Assembly (NCBI GenBank): GCA_005885565.1
Contig: VAXK01000205.1
Coordinates: 1-36,728 of the forward strand
Direction: 5' to 3'
DNA from: Actinomycetota bacterium
GTDB lineage: Bacteria; Actinomycetota; Thermoleophilia; Gaiellales; Gaiellaceae
DNA: 36,728 nt
This document shows, in pieces, positions 1 through 7,798 of this stretch. The notes under the pieces are model-generated. The model saw only the letters and a list, made by a program, of their open reading frames with translations, made no database searches and was not told where the DNA came from. Within the stretch, counting starts at the first letter, position 1. The number at the start of each line of letters is the position of its first letter. The position numbers and the translations under genes were made by a program.

Positions 1-1146
1 CACGATCACGACGCAGTCGTAGGCGGCCGGCTCGAGCGGCGACGAGCGCAGGCCGTGCTCCGGCAGCTCGGGCACGTGCGGGTCGTGGTACGAGACCTCC
101 GAGCCTCCGTTCCGCAGCAGCTCGACGAGCTTGAGCGCCGGCGACTCGCGGACGTCGGCGATGTCGGCCTTGTAGGCGACGCCGAGCACGAGCACCTTCG
201 AGCCCTTCAGCGAGCGCTCCTTGCCGTGGTTCAGGGCCTGCGAGATGAGCGAGCGGCAGAAGTACGGCATGTTCTCGTTCACCTTGCCCGCCAGCTCGAC
301 GAACTCGGTGTAGAAGTCGAACTCCCGCGCCTTCCAGGTGAGGTAGAAGGGGTCGACCGGGATGCAGTGCCCGCCGAGGCCCGGGCCGGGCTGGAAGGGC
401 ATGAACCCGAACGGCTTCGTGGACGCCGCGTCGAGGACCTCCCAGACGTCGATCTCCATCCGGTCGCAGAGCTGCGCGAGCTCGTTCACGAGCGCGATGT
501 TCACCGAGCGGAAGATGTTCTCGAGCAGCTTCGAGAGCTCGGCCGCCTCGGGGGACGAGACCGGGTGGACCGTGCCGATCGCCGACGCGTAGAGCTTCGC
601 CGCCGCCTCCGTGCAGGCCGGCGTGATTCCGCCGACGACCTTCGTCACGTTCTTCGTCGTCCAGTCGCGGTTGCCGGGGTCGACCCGCTCGGGGGCGAAG
701 GCGAGGTGGAAGTCGGAGCCCGCCTTCAGCCCGCTCTCCTCGAGGATCGGGAGCAGGCAGTCGCGCGTCGTGCCCGGGTAGGTGGTCGACTGGAGGACGA
801 CGAGGTGGCCCCGCCGCAGGCGCTTCGCGATGTCGGCGCCGGCCGCGCGGACGATGCCGAGGTCCGGCTCGCGCTGCTTCGAGAGCGGCGTCGGGAGCGC
901 GACCAGGATCGCGTCGCGCTCGCGGAGCTCGTCGTAGTCGGCCGTCGCGCGTAGGCCGTGGTCGCGAACGAGCCGCTGGAGCGTCTCGGAGGGCACGTCC
1001 TCGATGTAGCTGTCGCCGCGGTTCAGCCGGGCGACGCGCTCGGCGTCGACGTCGACGAGCAGGACGCTGTGGCCCGCCTCAGCGAATACCTGCGCCATGG
1101 GCACCCCGACATAGCCCGCGCCGACGATTGCGATCCCGCCGCTCAT
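1..1146 (-). CDS. UDP-N-acetyl-hexosamine 6-dehydrogenase, 3' end cut by window
   Basis: Nucleotide-sugar dehydrogenase that oxidises C6 of a UDP-N-acetylhexosamine to the uronic acid using NAD. I read 382 codons from ATG at 1146; the C-terminus lies outside the window. Visible are an N-terminal Rossmann motif (VGAGYVG), the motifs LPTPLSKQREPDL and STTYPGTT, and the catalytic-cysteine motif GPGLGGHCIPVDPFYLTW. These fit the WbpA/UDP-GlcNAc dehydrogenase branch better than classical WecC. It starts inside the wecB stop (ATGA overlap), so the two are probably translated together to make UDP-ManNAcA or a related sugar for surface polysaccharide. The exact substrate is inferred. Confidence 0.9.
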   Translation of the reverse strand, partial: MSGGIAIVGAGYVGVPMAQVFAEAGHSVLLVDVDAERVARLNRGDSYIEDVPSETLQRLVRDHGLRATADYDELRERDAILVALPTPLSKQREPDLGIVRAAGADIAKRLRRGHLVVLQSTTYPGTTRDCLLPILEESGLKAGSDFHLAFAPERVDPGNRDWTTKNVTKVVGGITPACTEAAAKLYASAIGTVHPVSSPEAAELSKLLENIFRSVNIALVNELAQLCDRMEIDVWEVLDAASTKPFGFMPFQPGPGLGGHCIPVDPFYLTWKAREFDFYTEFVELAGKVNENMPYFCRSLISQALNHGKERSLKGSKVLVLGVAYKADIADVRESPALKLVELLRNGGSEVSYHDPHVPELPEHGLRSSPLEPAAYDCVVIV

Positions 1147-2186
1147 CGGCCGGGAAGCATAGAGAGGAGGGCTTCCGCCACCCGCTCGGAGGCGTGACCG
1201 TCGCCGTACAGGGGTGGCCGCTCCGGTGGCATACGCGCCTCGCGGACGGCCCGGACGATTCGGTACGGATCGTCGTCGACGAGCGTGTTCGCGCCCGCCT
1301 CGACCGTGTCGACCCACTCGGTCGAGGGGCGGAGCGTCACGCACGGCACGCCGTACCAGTACGCCTCCTTCTGCAGGCCGCCGGAGTCGGTGAGGATCAC
1401 ACGCGCCTGCGAGGCGAGCGCGGCCAGGTCGAGGTAGCCGAGCGGGTCGATCGTCGGGATGTCGAGGCGGCTCGCGTCGAGCGCCGCGCGCGTGCGCGGG
1501 TGCGCGGGAAAGACGAGCGGCTCGCGGAGACGCCGCAGCCCCGCGACGATCCGGCGCAGGCGCTCGGGGTGCACGTTCGCCTCGCGATGGACGGTGACGA
1601 GGAGGTAGCGGCCCGGCTCGACGCGGAGCCGCGTGAGCGCGTCGGAGCGCTCGCGCGCGACCGGCGCAAAGCGGAAGCACGCGTCGGCCATGACGTCTCC
1701 CACTACCACGGCCTCTCCTGCCACGCCTTCGGCTGCGAGCGTGGCGCGCGATCGCTCGTCCGGGCAGAGGAGCAGCCGGGCGAGCCGGTCGACCTCGATC
1801 CGGTTCCGCTCCTCGGGCATCTCGAGGTCGCCGCTGCGGAGCCCGGCCTCGACATGGGCGAGCGGGATCCCGGTCTCGGCGGCGGCGCGCGCTCCCGCGA
1901 GGGTCGAGTTCGTGTCGCCGTAGACAAGCGCCCAGTCCGGCCGCTCGGCCCGCAGGGCATCGACGATCCCAGGGGTCATCGCGACCGGGTCGGCGGTGTG
2001 CGCTTCGAGCCGGTAGCGAGGCTCGCCGAGCCCGAGCTCGTCGAAGAAGACCTGCGAGAGCTCGCGGTCGTAGTGCTGCCCCGTGTGGAGCACGACCTCC
2101 TCGATCCCGAGGTCGCGCAGAGCCACCGAGAGCGGCGCCGACTTGACGAACTGAGGCCGGTTCCCGACGACCGAGAGCACCTTCAC
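1143..2186 (-). CDS. wecB: UDP-N-acetylglucosamine 2-epimerase
   Basis: Non-hydrolysing epimerase converting UDP-GlcNAc to UDP-ManNAc in the cytoplasm. The protein is 347 aa, close to the family length. It opens with VVGNRPQFVKSAPL and carries HTGQHYD, GDTNSTLAGA, HVEAGLRSGD, PEERNRIEVDRLA and LTDSGGLQKEA, all typical of the GT-B-fold family. The start is GTG at 2184-2186. A TAGTGT hexamer on the minus strand (2200-2195) sits 8 nt upstream, which suggests a leaderless transcript. It is first in a two-gene operon with the dehydrogenase. Confidence 0.95.
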   Translation of the reverse strand: MKVLSVVGNRPQFVKSAPLSVALRDLGIEEVVLHTGQHYDRELSQVFFDELGLGEPRYRLEAHTADPVAMTPGIVDALRAERPDWALVYGDTNSTLAGARAAAETGIPLAHVEAGLRSGDLEMPEERNRIEVDRLARLLLCPDERSRATLAAEGVAGEAVVVGDVMADACFRFAPVARERSDALTRLRVEPGRYLLVTVHREANVHPERLRRIVAGLRRLREPLVFPAHPRTRAALDASRLDIPTIDPLGYLDLAALASQARVILTDSGGLQKEAYWYGVPCVTLRPSTEWVDTVEAGANTLVDDDPYRIVRAVREARMPPERPPLYGDGHASERVAEALLSMLPGR

Positions 2187-2193
2187 GCGCGGC

Positions 2194-2200
2194 TACACTA
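2194..2200. promoter_or_regulatory. Shared, oppositely oriented -10 elements for tRNA-Lys and wecB
   Basis: The seven bases TACACTA give TACACT on the plus strand, 12 nt before the tRNA, and TAGTGT on the minus strand, 8 nt before the wecB GTG. Both match a TANNNT -10 pattern. No clear -35 element is seen on either side. The call rests on spacing and on the same hexamer-to-start spacing at other genes in the window. Confidence 0.5.
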
Positions 2201-2211
2201 CGCGCCGCCCC

Positions 2212-2284
2212 GGGCCGTTAGCTCAGCTGGTAGAGCAGGGGACTCTTAATCCCAAGGTCGAAGGTTCGAATCCTTCACGGCCCA
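2212..2284 (+). tRNA. tRNA-Lys (anticodon CTT)
   Basis: A complete cloverleaf of 73 nt. The acceptor stem GGGCCGT/ACGGCCC pairs perfectly, the D stem is GCTC/GAGC, the anticodon loop is CTCTTAA with CTT in the centre, and the T arm is GAAGG-TTCGAAT-CCTTC. The discriminator is A and no CCA is encoded. The first anticodon-stem pair is a G-A mismatch. It is divergent from wecB. Confidence 0.95.
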
Positions 2285-2287
2285 CTG

Positions 2288-2334
2288 CCTCGCGAAGTCC
2301 GGCCCGCTTCGCGGGCCATGACGACTTCGCGAGG
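2288..2334 (+). terminator. Nested hairpin after tRNA-Lys
   Basis: An outer perfect 11-bp stem (CCTCGCGAAGT at 2288-2298 with ACTTCGCGAGG at 2324-2334) encloses an inner perfect 7-bp stem (GGCCCGC/GCGGGCC, loop TTC, 2301-2317). It begins 4 nt after the tRNA. There is no T-tract, so it is a terminator-like or processing structure rather than a textbook intrinsic terminator. Confidence 0.6.
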
Positions 2335-2421
2335 TTCGTCTCTACCGGTGAGCCGAGGTGAGCCGCGCCCGCCATGTCGGTCGCGGCGGCGGGTCAATTG
2401 CAGGGGGTGCTGTCGCTCCTG

Positions 2422-2427
2422 TAGCCT
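2422..2427 (+). promoter_or_regulatory. -10 candidate TAGCCT for the secreted protein
   Basis: TAGCCT lies 6 nt before an ATT codon at 2434 that is in frame with the downstream gene. The spacing matches other leaderless-looking starts here. Its first three bases are also the in-frame stop that bounds the reading frame. Confidence 0.4.
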
Positions 2428-2433
2428 CCTCCG

Positions 2434-3045
2434 ATTCCGGGGGAGCGCCCAGCACCTCACGCGGCGCTTGCTGGCGTCGCCCTGGCGGCCGTCCTCACGG
2501 CCGCCGCTGCTTCGGCTACGGCGCGCCCGCGTGAGAGCAGCCTGCCGGCGCAGTGCCTCGGCGTCACGCCGCGGTTGAAGACGCTCAGCGATCCCGACCG
2601 CAAGCTCGTTCGGCTCCAGCCCCGACAGACGACCATCGCGGCGCTGAACCAGACTGCGGCGCCGCACCCGACGCCGGTCCGGAGGCGGACCGGGTTCCAG
2701 CGCCAGGCCTGGAAGGTCGTGGCCCAGATCACGCAGTTCCGGCTCCTCCCGGACGGGTCGATCGAGCTCGCCCTCTACGACCACAACTCGTACGTCCGGG
2801 CGGGAATGCCGTCGCCGAAGTGTCTGTCGGGCAGCTCTCGGGCCAGGCGGGCGGTGCTCGCGGCGCGGGCCCGGTTCATCGCCACGTGCGGCGACCCCAA
2901 GCCCGGCTGGCAGGACCTCGGCGCGGTGGGCTACGTCACCGGCGTCGGGTTCTGGAGCGCCGAGACCCCCAAACTCCAGGCGGCGGGGAACGGCGCCGAG
3001 CTCCAGCCCGTCACGAGCCTCCACCTGATCGCCGGCTGTCGCTGA
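2434..3045 (+). CDS. Secreted hypothetical protein, non-canonical or damaged start
   Basis: The frame is open from the stop at 2422 to 3045. Codons from about 2461 encode a clear signal-peptide core (AALAGVALAAVLTAAAA then ASATA), followed by a roughly 170-residue mature part containing WKVVAQITQFRLLPDGSIEL and ALYDHNSYVRAGMP. It resembles small secreted hypothetical proteins I recall from Thermoleophilia; function is unknown. No ATG, GTG or TTG occurs in frame before TTG at 2575, which would remove the signal peptide. ATT at 2434, just after a TAGCCT hexamer, gives 203 aa with a sensible signal peptide. The alternatives are a start lost to sequence error or the TTG start. The 3' end overlaps the convergent kinase gene by 35 bp. 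Confidence 0.65.
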   Translation: MPGERPAPHAALAGVALAAVLTAAAASATARPRESSLPAQCLGVTPRLKTLSDPDRKLVRLQPRQTTIAALNQTAAPHPTPVRRRTGFQRQAWKVVAQITQFRLLPDGSIELALYDHNSYVRAGMPSPKCLSGSSRARRAVLAARARFIATCGDPKPGWQDLGAVGYVTGVGFWSAETPKLQAAGNGAELQPVTSLHLIAGCR

Positions 3046-4567
3046 GGCCGACGCCGCGGGGTTCGCCCGCCGCCGCCAGCGGGAGGTCGAACCAGAACGT
3101 CGATCCCTGCCCTTCGCCGCTCTCGAAGCCGATCCGCCCGCCGTGGGCCTCGACGATGTCGCGCGCGAGCGCAAGGCCGAGGCCGGTGCCGCCGATCCCG
3201 AGCCTGCGGCCTGCGTCGCCGCGGAAGAACTTCGTGAAGATCTGCCGCTGCTGGGCGGTGGGGATGCCCATCCCCTCGTCGCGGACGGTCACGCGCACCC
3301 GCGAACCGGAGCATCTGGCCTCGATGTGGACGACTCCGCCGTCGGGCGAGTACTTGATCGCGTTCGAGACCAGGTTGCCGATCACCTGCGCGAGGCGGTC
3401 GCGGTCGGCGCGGACGAGGCAGCCCTCGTCGCTTTCGAGCTCGAGCGAGTGTCGGTCGCTCTGCGCCGAGTAGAGGACGACCTGTGCCTCCAGGAGCTTC
3501 GACAGGTCGAGCTCCTCGCGCGTCAGCTGGACGCCGGTCTCCTCGATCCGCTGGAGGTCGAGCAAGTCGTTGAGGAGCGCTGCCAGCCGATCGGCCTCCG
3601 TGCGGACGAGCTCCAGGTACCGCCGCCGGTCGGCCGGGTCGAGATCGCGCTGGAGCATGAGGTCGGAGAAGCCGAGGATGCTGGCGAGCGGCGTCCGGAG
3701 CTCGTGCGAGACGCTGCTCACGAGCTCGCTCTTCACCCGCTCGCTCTCCCGCAGCTTCCGGTTCTGCTCCTCGAGCGCCCGGCGACCGCGCTCGAGCGAC
3801 GCGGCCATGCTGTTGAACGCGCGCTGGAGCGCGCCGACCTCGGCGACGCCGCGCTCGTCGACGCGGCTCGAGAGGTCGCCGTCGGCGAGGCGGCCCGCGG
3901 CGTCGGCCGCCAGCCGGATCGGCCGCGCGACACGGCGGGCCAGGTAGGCGGTCAGCAGGACGATCAGCAGCACCGCGAGCGCGAGGCTCACCCCGCCGAG
4001 CACGATCGCGATCCGGCCGGTGCGACGCGCCCTCGAGTTGCGCACGTCGGCGAGCTTGCGCTCTCCAGTGATGAACTGGTCGAACCGGACTCGAACCGCG
4101 TCGAGACGATGAAGGCCGGTTCCCCCGCGGACGACCTGCCGCGCTAGGGCGGGGTTTCTGTGCATGAACGCGACGAGCGGGACGGAGAAGTCGCGCAGGT
4201 ATGCGTCGATCGATCGCTTGATCTTCAGTGCGCGCTGCTCCTGCCGCGGATTGTCGGACGCGAGGCGCAGGAGCTCGCGCATCTGTCCCGGGTAGGCGGC
4301 GTGGGCGTCGTTCCAGGGCTTGAGCGAGCTCTCGTTGTTCGTGATGATGAAGCCACGGAGACCGGTCTCGAGATCGAGCGCGAGCGTCTCGAGCTGGTTC
4401 GCGCTCGCGATCGCCTGCTGCGCGTGCCGCGCCGTGGTCGAAGCGTCGCGGTACGACAGGATCGCCACCAGCAGGAGCGCGAACAGCGTGACGAGCGCGA
4501 CCGCGACCGCCGCGGCGGCGAGGCTCATCGCGGCTGCGAGGCCGGAGGGTGCGCGAAGCCTCCTCAC
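3011..4567 (-). CDS. CHASE3/HAMP sensor histidine kinase
   Basis: Membrane sensor kinase, 518 aa. A transmembrane segment at about residues 13-37 is followed by an extracytoplasmic CHASE3-like helical domain (ETGLRGFIITNNE near 67-79), a second transmembrane segment at about 186-209, HAMP (about 206-260) and a short coiled coil. The HisKA H-box is SVSHELRTP with phosphoacceptor H288. The HATPase domain has an N-box at N402, DEGMGIP at 430 and GGTGLGLAL near 459. It starts with GTG overlapping the receiver gene stop (GTGA), so the pair is co-translated. The signal sensed cannot be told from sequence. Confidence 0.93.
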   Translation of the reverse strand: MRRLRAPSGLAAAMSLAAAAVAVALVTLFALLLVAILSYRDASTTARHAQQAIASANQLETLALDLETGLRGFIITNNESSLKPWNDAHAAYPGQMRELLRLASDNPRQEQRALKIKRSIDAYLRDFSVPLVAFMHRNPALARQVVRGGTGLHRLDAVRVRFDQFITGERKLADVRNSRARRTGRIAIVLGGVSLALAVLLIVLLTAYLARRVARPIRLAADAAGRLADGDLSSRVDERGVAEVGALQRAFNSMAASLERGRRALEEQNRKLRESERVKSELVSSVSHELRTPLASILGFSDLMLQRDLDPADRRRYLELVRTEADRLAALLNDLLDLQRIEETGVQLTREELDLSKLLEAQVVLYSAQSDRHSLELESDEGCLVRADRDRLAQVIGNLVSNAIKYSPDGGVVHIEARCSGSRVRVTVRDEGMGIPTAQQRQIFTKFFRGDAGRRLGIGGTGLGLALARDIVEAHGGRIGFESGEGQGSTFWFDLPLAAAGEPRGVGLSDSRRSGGGS

Positions 4568-4935
4568 GTCCGCGTGACGAGCGTCGCCGCGAGCTCGGCG
4601 AGCTCCTCGGGCGCGAACGGCTTGACGATCACGCCGTCGGCGCCGTGTTCCCGTGCCTCCGCTTCCGAGGCCGGCTGGGCGGTGACGACGAGGACGCGCG
4701 TGCGCTCGAGCCCGGGGTCGGCCTTCAGCTTCGATAGGACCTCGAGGCCGTTCAGCCTCGGCATCATCAGGTCGAGGACGACGAGGTCGGGCTCGAGCGA
4801 GCGGGCCAAGGTCAGCGCTTCCTCGCCGTCGCTCGCCTCGTGGACGGCCCAGCCCGGGCCCAGGCTGACGCGGATCAGCTCCCGCAGGTTCGGCTCGTCA
4901 TCACAGACGAGCACGCTCGGTCTGGTCATCGGCAC
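4564..4935 (-). CDS. Single-domain CheY-like response regulator
   Basis: A stand-alone receiver of 123 aa without an output domain. Acidic residues D12 and D13 (CDDE), phosphoacceptor D55 (VVLDLMMPRLNG), T85 and K105 (VKPF) are all present. It is the likely phosphorylation partner of the downstream kinase, probably acting through protein contacts. The start may be GTG at 4935 or ATG at 4929; neither has a strong Shine-Dalgarno sequence. The 141-bp gap to the divergent ATPase gene should hold the promoter. Confidence 0.93.
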   Translation of the reverse strand: MPMTRPSVLVCDDEPNLRELIRVSLGPGWAVHEASDGEEALTLARSLEPDLVVLDLMMPRLNGLEVLSKLKADPGLERTRVLVVTAQPASEAEAREHGADGVIVKPFAPEELAELAATLVTRT

Positions 4936-5064
4936 CGGTCAATCTTCGGCTGTATTCGCTGCGGCCCTCCTCCGCCGATCCTGGCTTCGCCGGTCGAGCC
5001 GCAGTCGGACTCCGTTGTAACAGGGGCGGCGGCTGCCGGTCAACCCGCCAAACGCCGTCTGCGC

Positions 5065-5070
5065 TACGGT
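5065..5070 (+). promoter_or_regulatory. -10 candidate TACGGT for the AAA+ gene
   Basis: TACGGT ends 6 nt before GTG at 5077, the spacing expected for a leaderless transcript. This helps choose that start over the longer open frame. Confidence 0.45.
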
Positions 5071-5076
5071 CGGGAG

Positions 5077-6489
5077 GTGGCAGAGCCGCTGAAACCCGAG
5101 GAGCTGGCGAGCGCGCTGCGCGACCTCACCGCGTGGGCGGCTGCGCACGCGCCGGTCGAGGAGTCTCCGCTCCGCGCGCGGATTCGCGACCACCTCGGCT
5201 GCGATCCGGCCGAGCTTCCGGTCGTCTCGAAGGAGATCCCGGTGTGGGAGCGCGCGAACCTCCAGGTCGCGCTCGACGCCTACCTCGCGGCGGGCGGCCG
5301 GTCCCACGAGTACGTCGGCCTCTCGGCCCAGCGCGGCTGGCACATGGGTCTCGCGGAGCTCGCCCAGCGACCGCAGCGCGGCCCTCGCGGCTGGGTCAGC
5401 TACGGCATCGATCCGCAGGCCGGTCCGCAGGAGCACGTGACCGTGCAGGTGGGCGAGCGGACGATCGTCTGCGTCGCCGCGGGGCTCTTCCTGATCCGCG
5501 ACGACGAAGGGCCGCTGATCGCGTCCGTCCGCAGCGCCGAGGAGCACGGGCCGGAGCCGGGCCTCCTGGTCGAGGCGATGGCGGCCTCCCGGGAGCCTGC
5601 CGAGGCGTTCCTCGCCGACGTCGTGCGGTTGATGGCGGTTCACAACGTCTATCGCGGCCGTGTCCTCGAAGTCGGCGGGACGCACTTCGGCGGGACGAGC
5701 TTCGAGGTCCGTGAGCTTCCCAAGGTGACCCGAGAGGGAATCGTCCTGCCGGAAGGGATCCTCGAGCGAATCGAGCGCCACACGCTGAAGTTCGGCGAGG
5801 AGGCCGACCGGCTGCGGCAGGCCGGCCGGCACGTGAAGCGAGGCCTGTTGCTGCACGGCGCGCCGGGCACGGGCAAGACGTTGACGGCGATGTACCTCGC
5901 GAACCGCATGCCGGACCGGACGGTCCTCATCCTCACCGGCGCGGGCCTCGGCGCGATCGGCCCGGCATGTGAGATGGCCCGGGCCCTCGCGCCGTCGATG
6001 GTCGTGATGGAGGACGTCGACCTGGTCGCCGTGGAGCGCGACGAGTACGAGTCGAGCGCGCTCCTCTTCGAACTCTTGAACGAGATGGACGGCATGCAGC
6101 AGGACCTCGACGTCGTCTTCCTGCTCACGACCAACCGGCCCGACCGGCTCGAGCCTGCGCTCGCCTCTCGCCCGGGACGCGTCGACATGGCGGTCGAGCT
6201 CCCGCTGCCTGACGCGGACGGACGGCGGCAGCTGATCACGCTCTACGGCCGGGGCCTGGAGCTCCGGGCGACGAACCTGCCCGACGTGATCGAGCGAAGC
6301 GCGGGAGCGAGCCCGGCCTTCATCCGCGAGCTGCTGCGGCGGGCCGCTCTGCTCGCGGTCGACAGCGCGAACGGCGACCTCGTCGTCGGAGACGGCGAGC
6401 TCGCCGGCGCCCTCGAGGAGCTCACCTCAGGCGCCGGGCCGCTCACCGGCACGCTGCTCGGGATGCAGCAGCCGCCCGAGCCGGCCTAG
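5077..6489 (+). CDS. AAA+ ATPase, classic/FtsH-like ATPase module
   Basis: Cytoplasmic AAA+ protein of 470 aa from GTG 5077. The N-terminal 240 residues are a domain I do not recognise. The ATPase core has Walker A GAPGTGKT at 261-268, Walker B VVMEDVD near 310, sensor-1 LLTTNRPD, and a second region of homology ending RPGRVDM with arginine fingers. A C-terminal lid follows. It lacks a protease domain or membrane segment, so it probably remodels an unidentified substrate. Its stop shares the palindrome CTAG with the stop of the convergent SIMPL gene. Confidence 0.85.
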   Translation: MAEPLKPEELASALRDLTAWAAAHAPVEESPLRARIRDHLGCDPAELPVVSKEIPVWERANLQVALDAYLAAGGRSHEYVGLSAQRGWHMGLAELAQRPQRGPRGWVSYGIDPQAGPQEHVTVQVGERTIVCVAAGLFLIRDDEGPLIASVRSAEEHGPEPGLLVEAMAASREPAEAFLADVVRLMAVHNVYRGRVLEVGGTHFGGTSFEVRELPKVTREGIVLPEGILERIERHTLKFGEEADRLRQAGRHVKRGLLLHGAPGTGKTLTAMYLANRMPDRTVLILTGAGLGAIGPACEMARALAPSMVVMEDVDLVAVERDEYESSALLFELLNEMDGMQQDLDVVFLLTTNRPDRLEPALASRPGRVDMAVELPLPDADGRRQLITLYGRGLELRATNLPDVIERSAGASPAFIRELLRRAALLAVDSANGDLVVGDGELAGALEELTSGAGPLTGTLLGMQQPPEPA

Positions 6490-7226
6490 CGCACCCGGAA
6501 GGTGACGCTCACGACGGAGTAGACCTCCTTGTCGCGCGAGGCCGTGTCGTTGATGCCGTAGTCGCTCACATTCGTGGAGTTCCGAGCCACGACCTGGTAG
6601 ACGCCGAGCTCTGCGCTCTTCACCGAGCCGAGCTTGCCGCCGATGCCGGCCACGATCGCCTCGGCGCGCCGGTGCGCGTCGGCGACGGCCCGCTTCAACG
6701 CCCGGATCTTGGCGTCGGCGAGCTTCGTCGCGAGGTAGCTGAGGCTCGTGGTCGAGACCGGGATCCCTTGCGCGAGGAGGTCGCTCGTCCGCGCCGCCAC
6801 GGCCTCGACCCGGTCGATGTCGGTCGAGCTGACCCGGAACCGCTGCACGACCCGGAAGCCGGGCAGGCGGCGCTTCCCGACCCGGAGCAAGATCGAGCGG
6901 GTCACGAGCGGCGGCTCCGAGACGGCATCCCCCGGCAGGCCGCCGCCGTGGAGGAAGGCACGGACGGCGGCCGCCCGCGCCTGCACTTGGCGAACGGCGT
7001 CCTGGGGACGCACGGACTCGGTGTCGACCGCCAAGCTCCAGTGGACGACGTCTGACGTGATCGGCTCGCGCGCCGACCCCGTGACGGTGATCGTGTCCCG
7101 GGCTCGCTTGACGTCGCGAACGGCGTGTGCGACCGAGACGCCGGTCACCGCCACGGCGACGGCGACCGCGGTGAGACCCAGCAAGAGCTCCGGCAGGCGG
7201 AGCTTCCGTCCGACCCCGTCGGGCAT
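6486..7226 (-). CDS. SIMPL (DUF541) domain protein, membrane-anchored
   Basis: A 246-aa exported protein. A transmembrane or uncleaved signal segment lies at about residues 12-33 (LPELLLGLTAVAVAVAVTGV), followed by the SIMPL domain: ITVTGSAREPITSDVVHWSL at the start, then the conserved helical stretch KIRALKRAVADAHRRAEAI and YQVVARNSTN near the end. SIMPL proteins are periplasmic or surface-exposed and of poorly defined function, with some tied to oxidative stress. It is transcribed convergently with the AAA+ gene, so a functional link is not implied. Confidence 0.88.
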   Translation of the reverse strand: MPDGVGRKLRLPELLLGLTAVAVAVAVTGVSVAHAVRDVKRARDTITVTGSAREPITSDVVHWSLAVDTESVRPQDAVRQVQARAAAVRAFLHGGGLPGDAVSEPPLVTRSILLRVGKRRLPGFRVVQRFRVSSTDIDRVEAVAARTSDLLAQGIPVSTTSLSYLATKLADAKIRALKRAVADAHRRAEAIVAGIGGKLGSVKSAELGVYQVVARNSTNVSDYGINDTASRDKEVYSVVSVTFRVR

Positions 7227-7318
7227 GAACCACTCTTCGGTCTGCCACCCTCGCTCCGTGAGATGCGTTTGGGGGAGAGACGGACGGGCGACGACCCTCG
7301 AAACGAGCAGGAGGTCGC

Positions 7319-7786
7319 ATGAGCGAAAAGCGAGGCTTGCGCAAGTTCGTCTTCGGCGGCGTCCTCGGCACCCTCGGGGCGCTCTTCTTCGACCCGCAGC
7401 AGGGCCGGCGGCGGCGGAAGGAGCTCGCCGACCGCGCCGCGGCGCTCTTCCGCCGTACCGGTGACCGCGCCGAGCGGGCGGGGCGCGGTGTCGGAGCGCG
7501 CGTCTACGGCATGGCGCAGCAGGCGCAGCACCTGAAGGAGGAGCCGAAGGACTTCGACGACGTGACGCTCGCGCGCAAGGTCGAGAGCGAGATCTTCCGG
7601 GACGCCGACGCGCCGAAGGGCCAGGTAGACGTGAACGTCCAGGACGGCGTCGTCCAGCTGCGCGGCGAGGTGCCGGACCAGGACATGCTGGACGACCTCG
7701 TCGAGAAGACGCGCCGGGTCCAGGGCGTGCGCGACGTCGAGAGCCTGCTCCACCTGCCGGGCACTCCGGCGCCGATGCACGAGTAG
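7319..7786 (+). CDS. BON-domain protein with hydrophobic N-terminus
   Basis: A 155-aa protein. The N-terminus (KFVFGGVLGTLGALFFDP then QQGRRRRKE) resembles YtxH-like short membrane anchors. A basic linker leads to a BON domain at about 80-150 (ARKVESEIFRD, VNVQDGVVQLRGEV, VQGVRDVESLLHLPG). BON domains usually bind membranes or envelope components and often accompany osmotic stress proteins. ATG at 7319 is preceded by a good ribosome site, AGGAGG, 5 nt upstream; this is one of the few strong Shine-Dalgarno starts here. Confidence 0.85.
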   Translation: MSEKRGLRKFVFGGVLGTLGALFFDPQQGRRRRKELADRAAALFRRTGDRAERAGRGVGARVYGMAQQAQHLKEEPKDFDDVTLARKVESEIFRDADAPKGQVDVNVQDGVVQLRGEVPDQDMLDDLVEKTRRVQGVRDVESLLHLPGTPAPMHE

Positions 7787-7789
7787 CAT
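7784..7789 (+). promoter_or_regulatory. -10 candidate TAGCAT for the flavoprotein gene
   Basis: TAGCAT overlaps the stop codon of the BON gene and lies 9 nt before GTG at 7799, consistent with a leaderless or near-leaderless transcript. Confidence 0.35.
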
Positions 7790-7798
7790 CGCCTCGGC

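Noticed and set aside
2212..2284. tRNA-Lys as an active integration site
   Set aside because: No integrase and no second copy of the tRNA 3' end was found downstream.
2275..3174. A 299-codon arginine-rich minus-strand frame
   Set aside because: Low-complexity, arginine-rich shadow of the secreted protein on the plus strand.
4840..5076. An extra 79-codon N-terminus for the AAA+ protein
   Set aside because: It overlaps the divergent response regulator, has no domain-like content, and GTG 5077 has a well-placed TACGGT.
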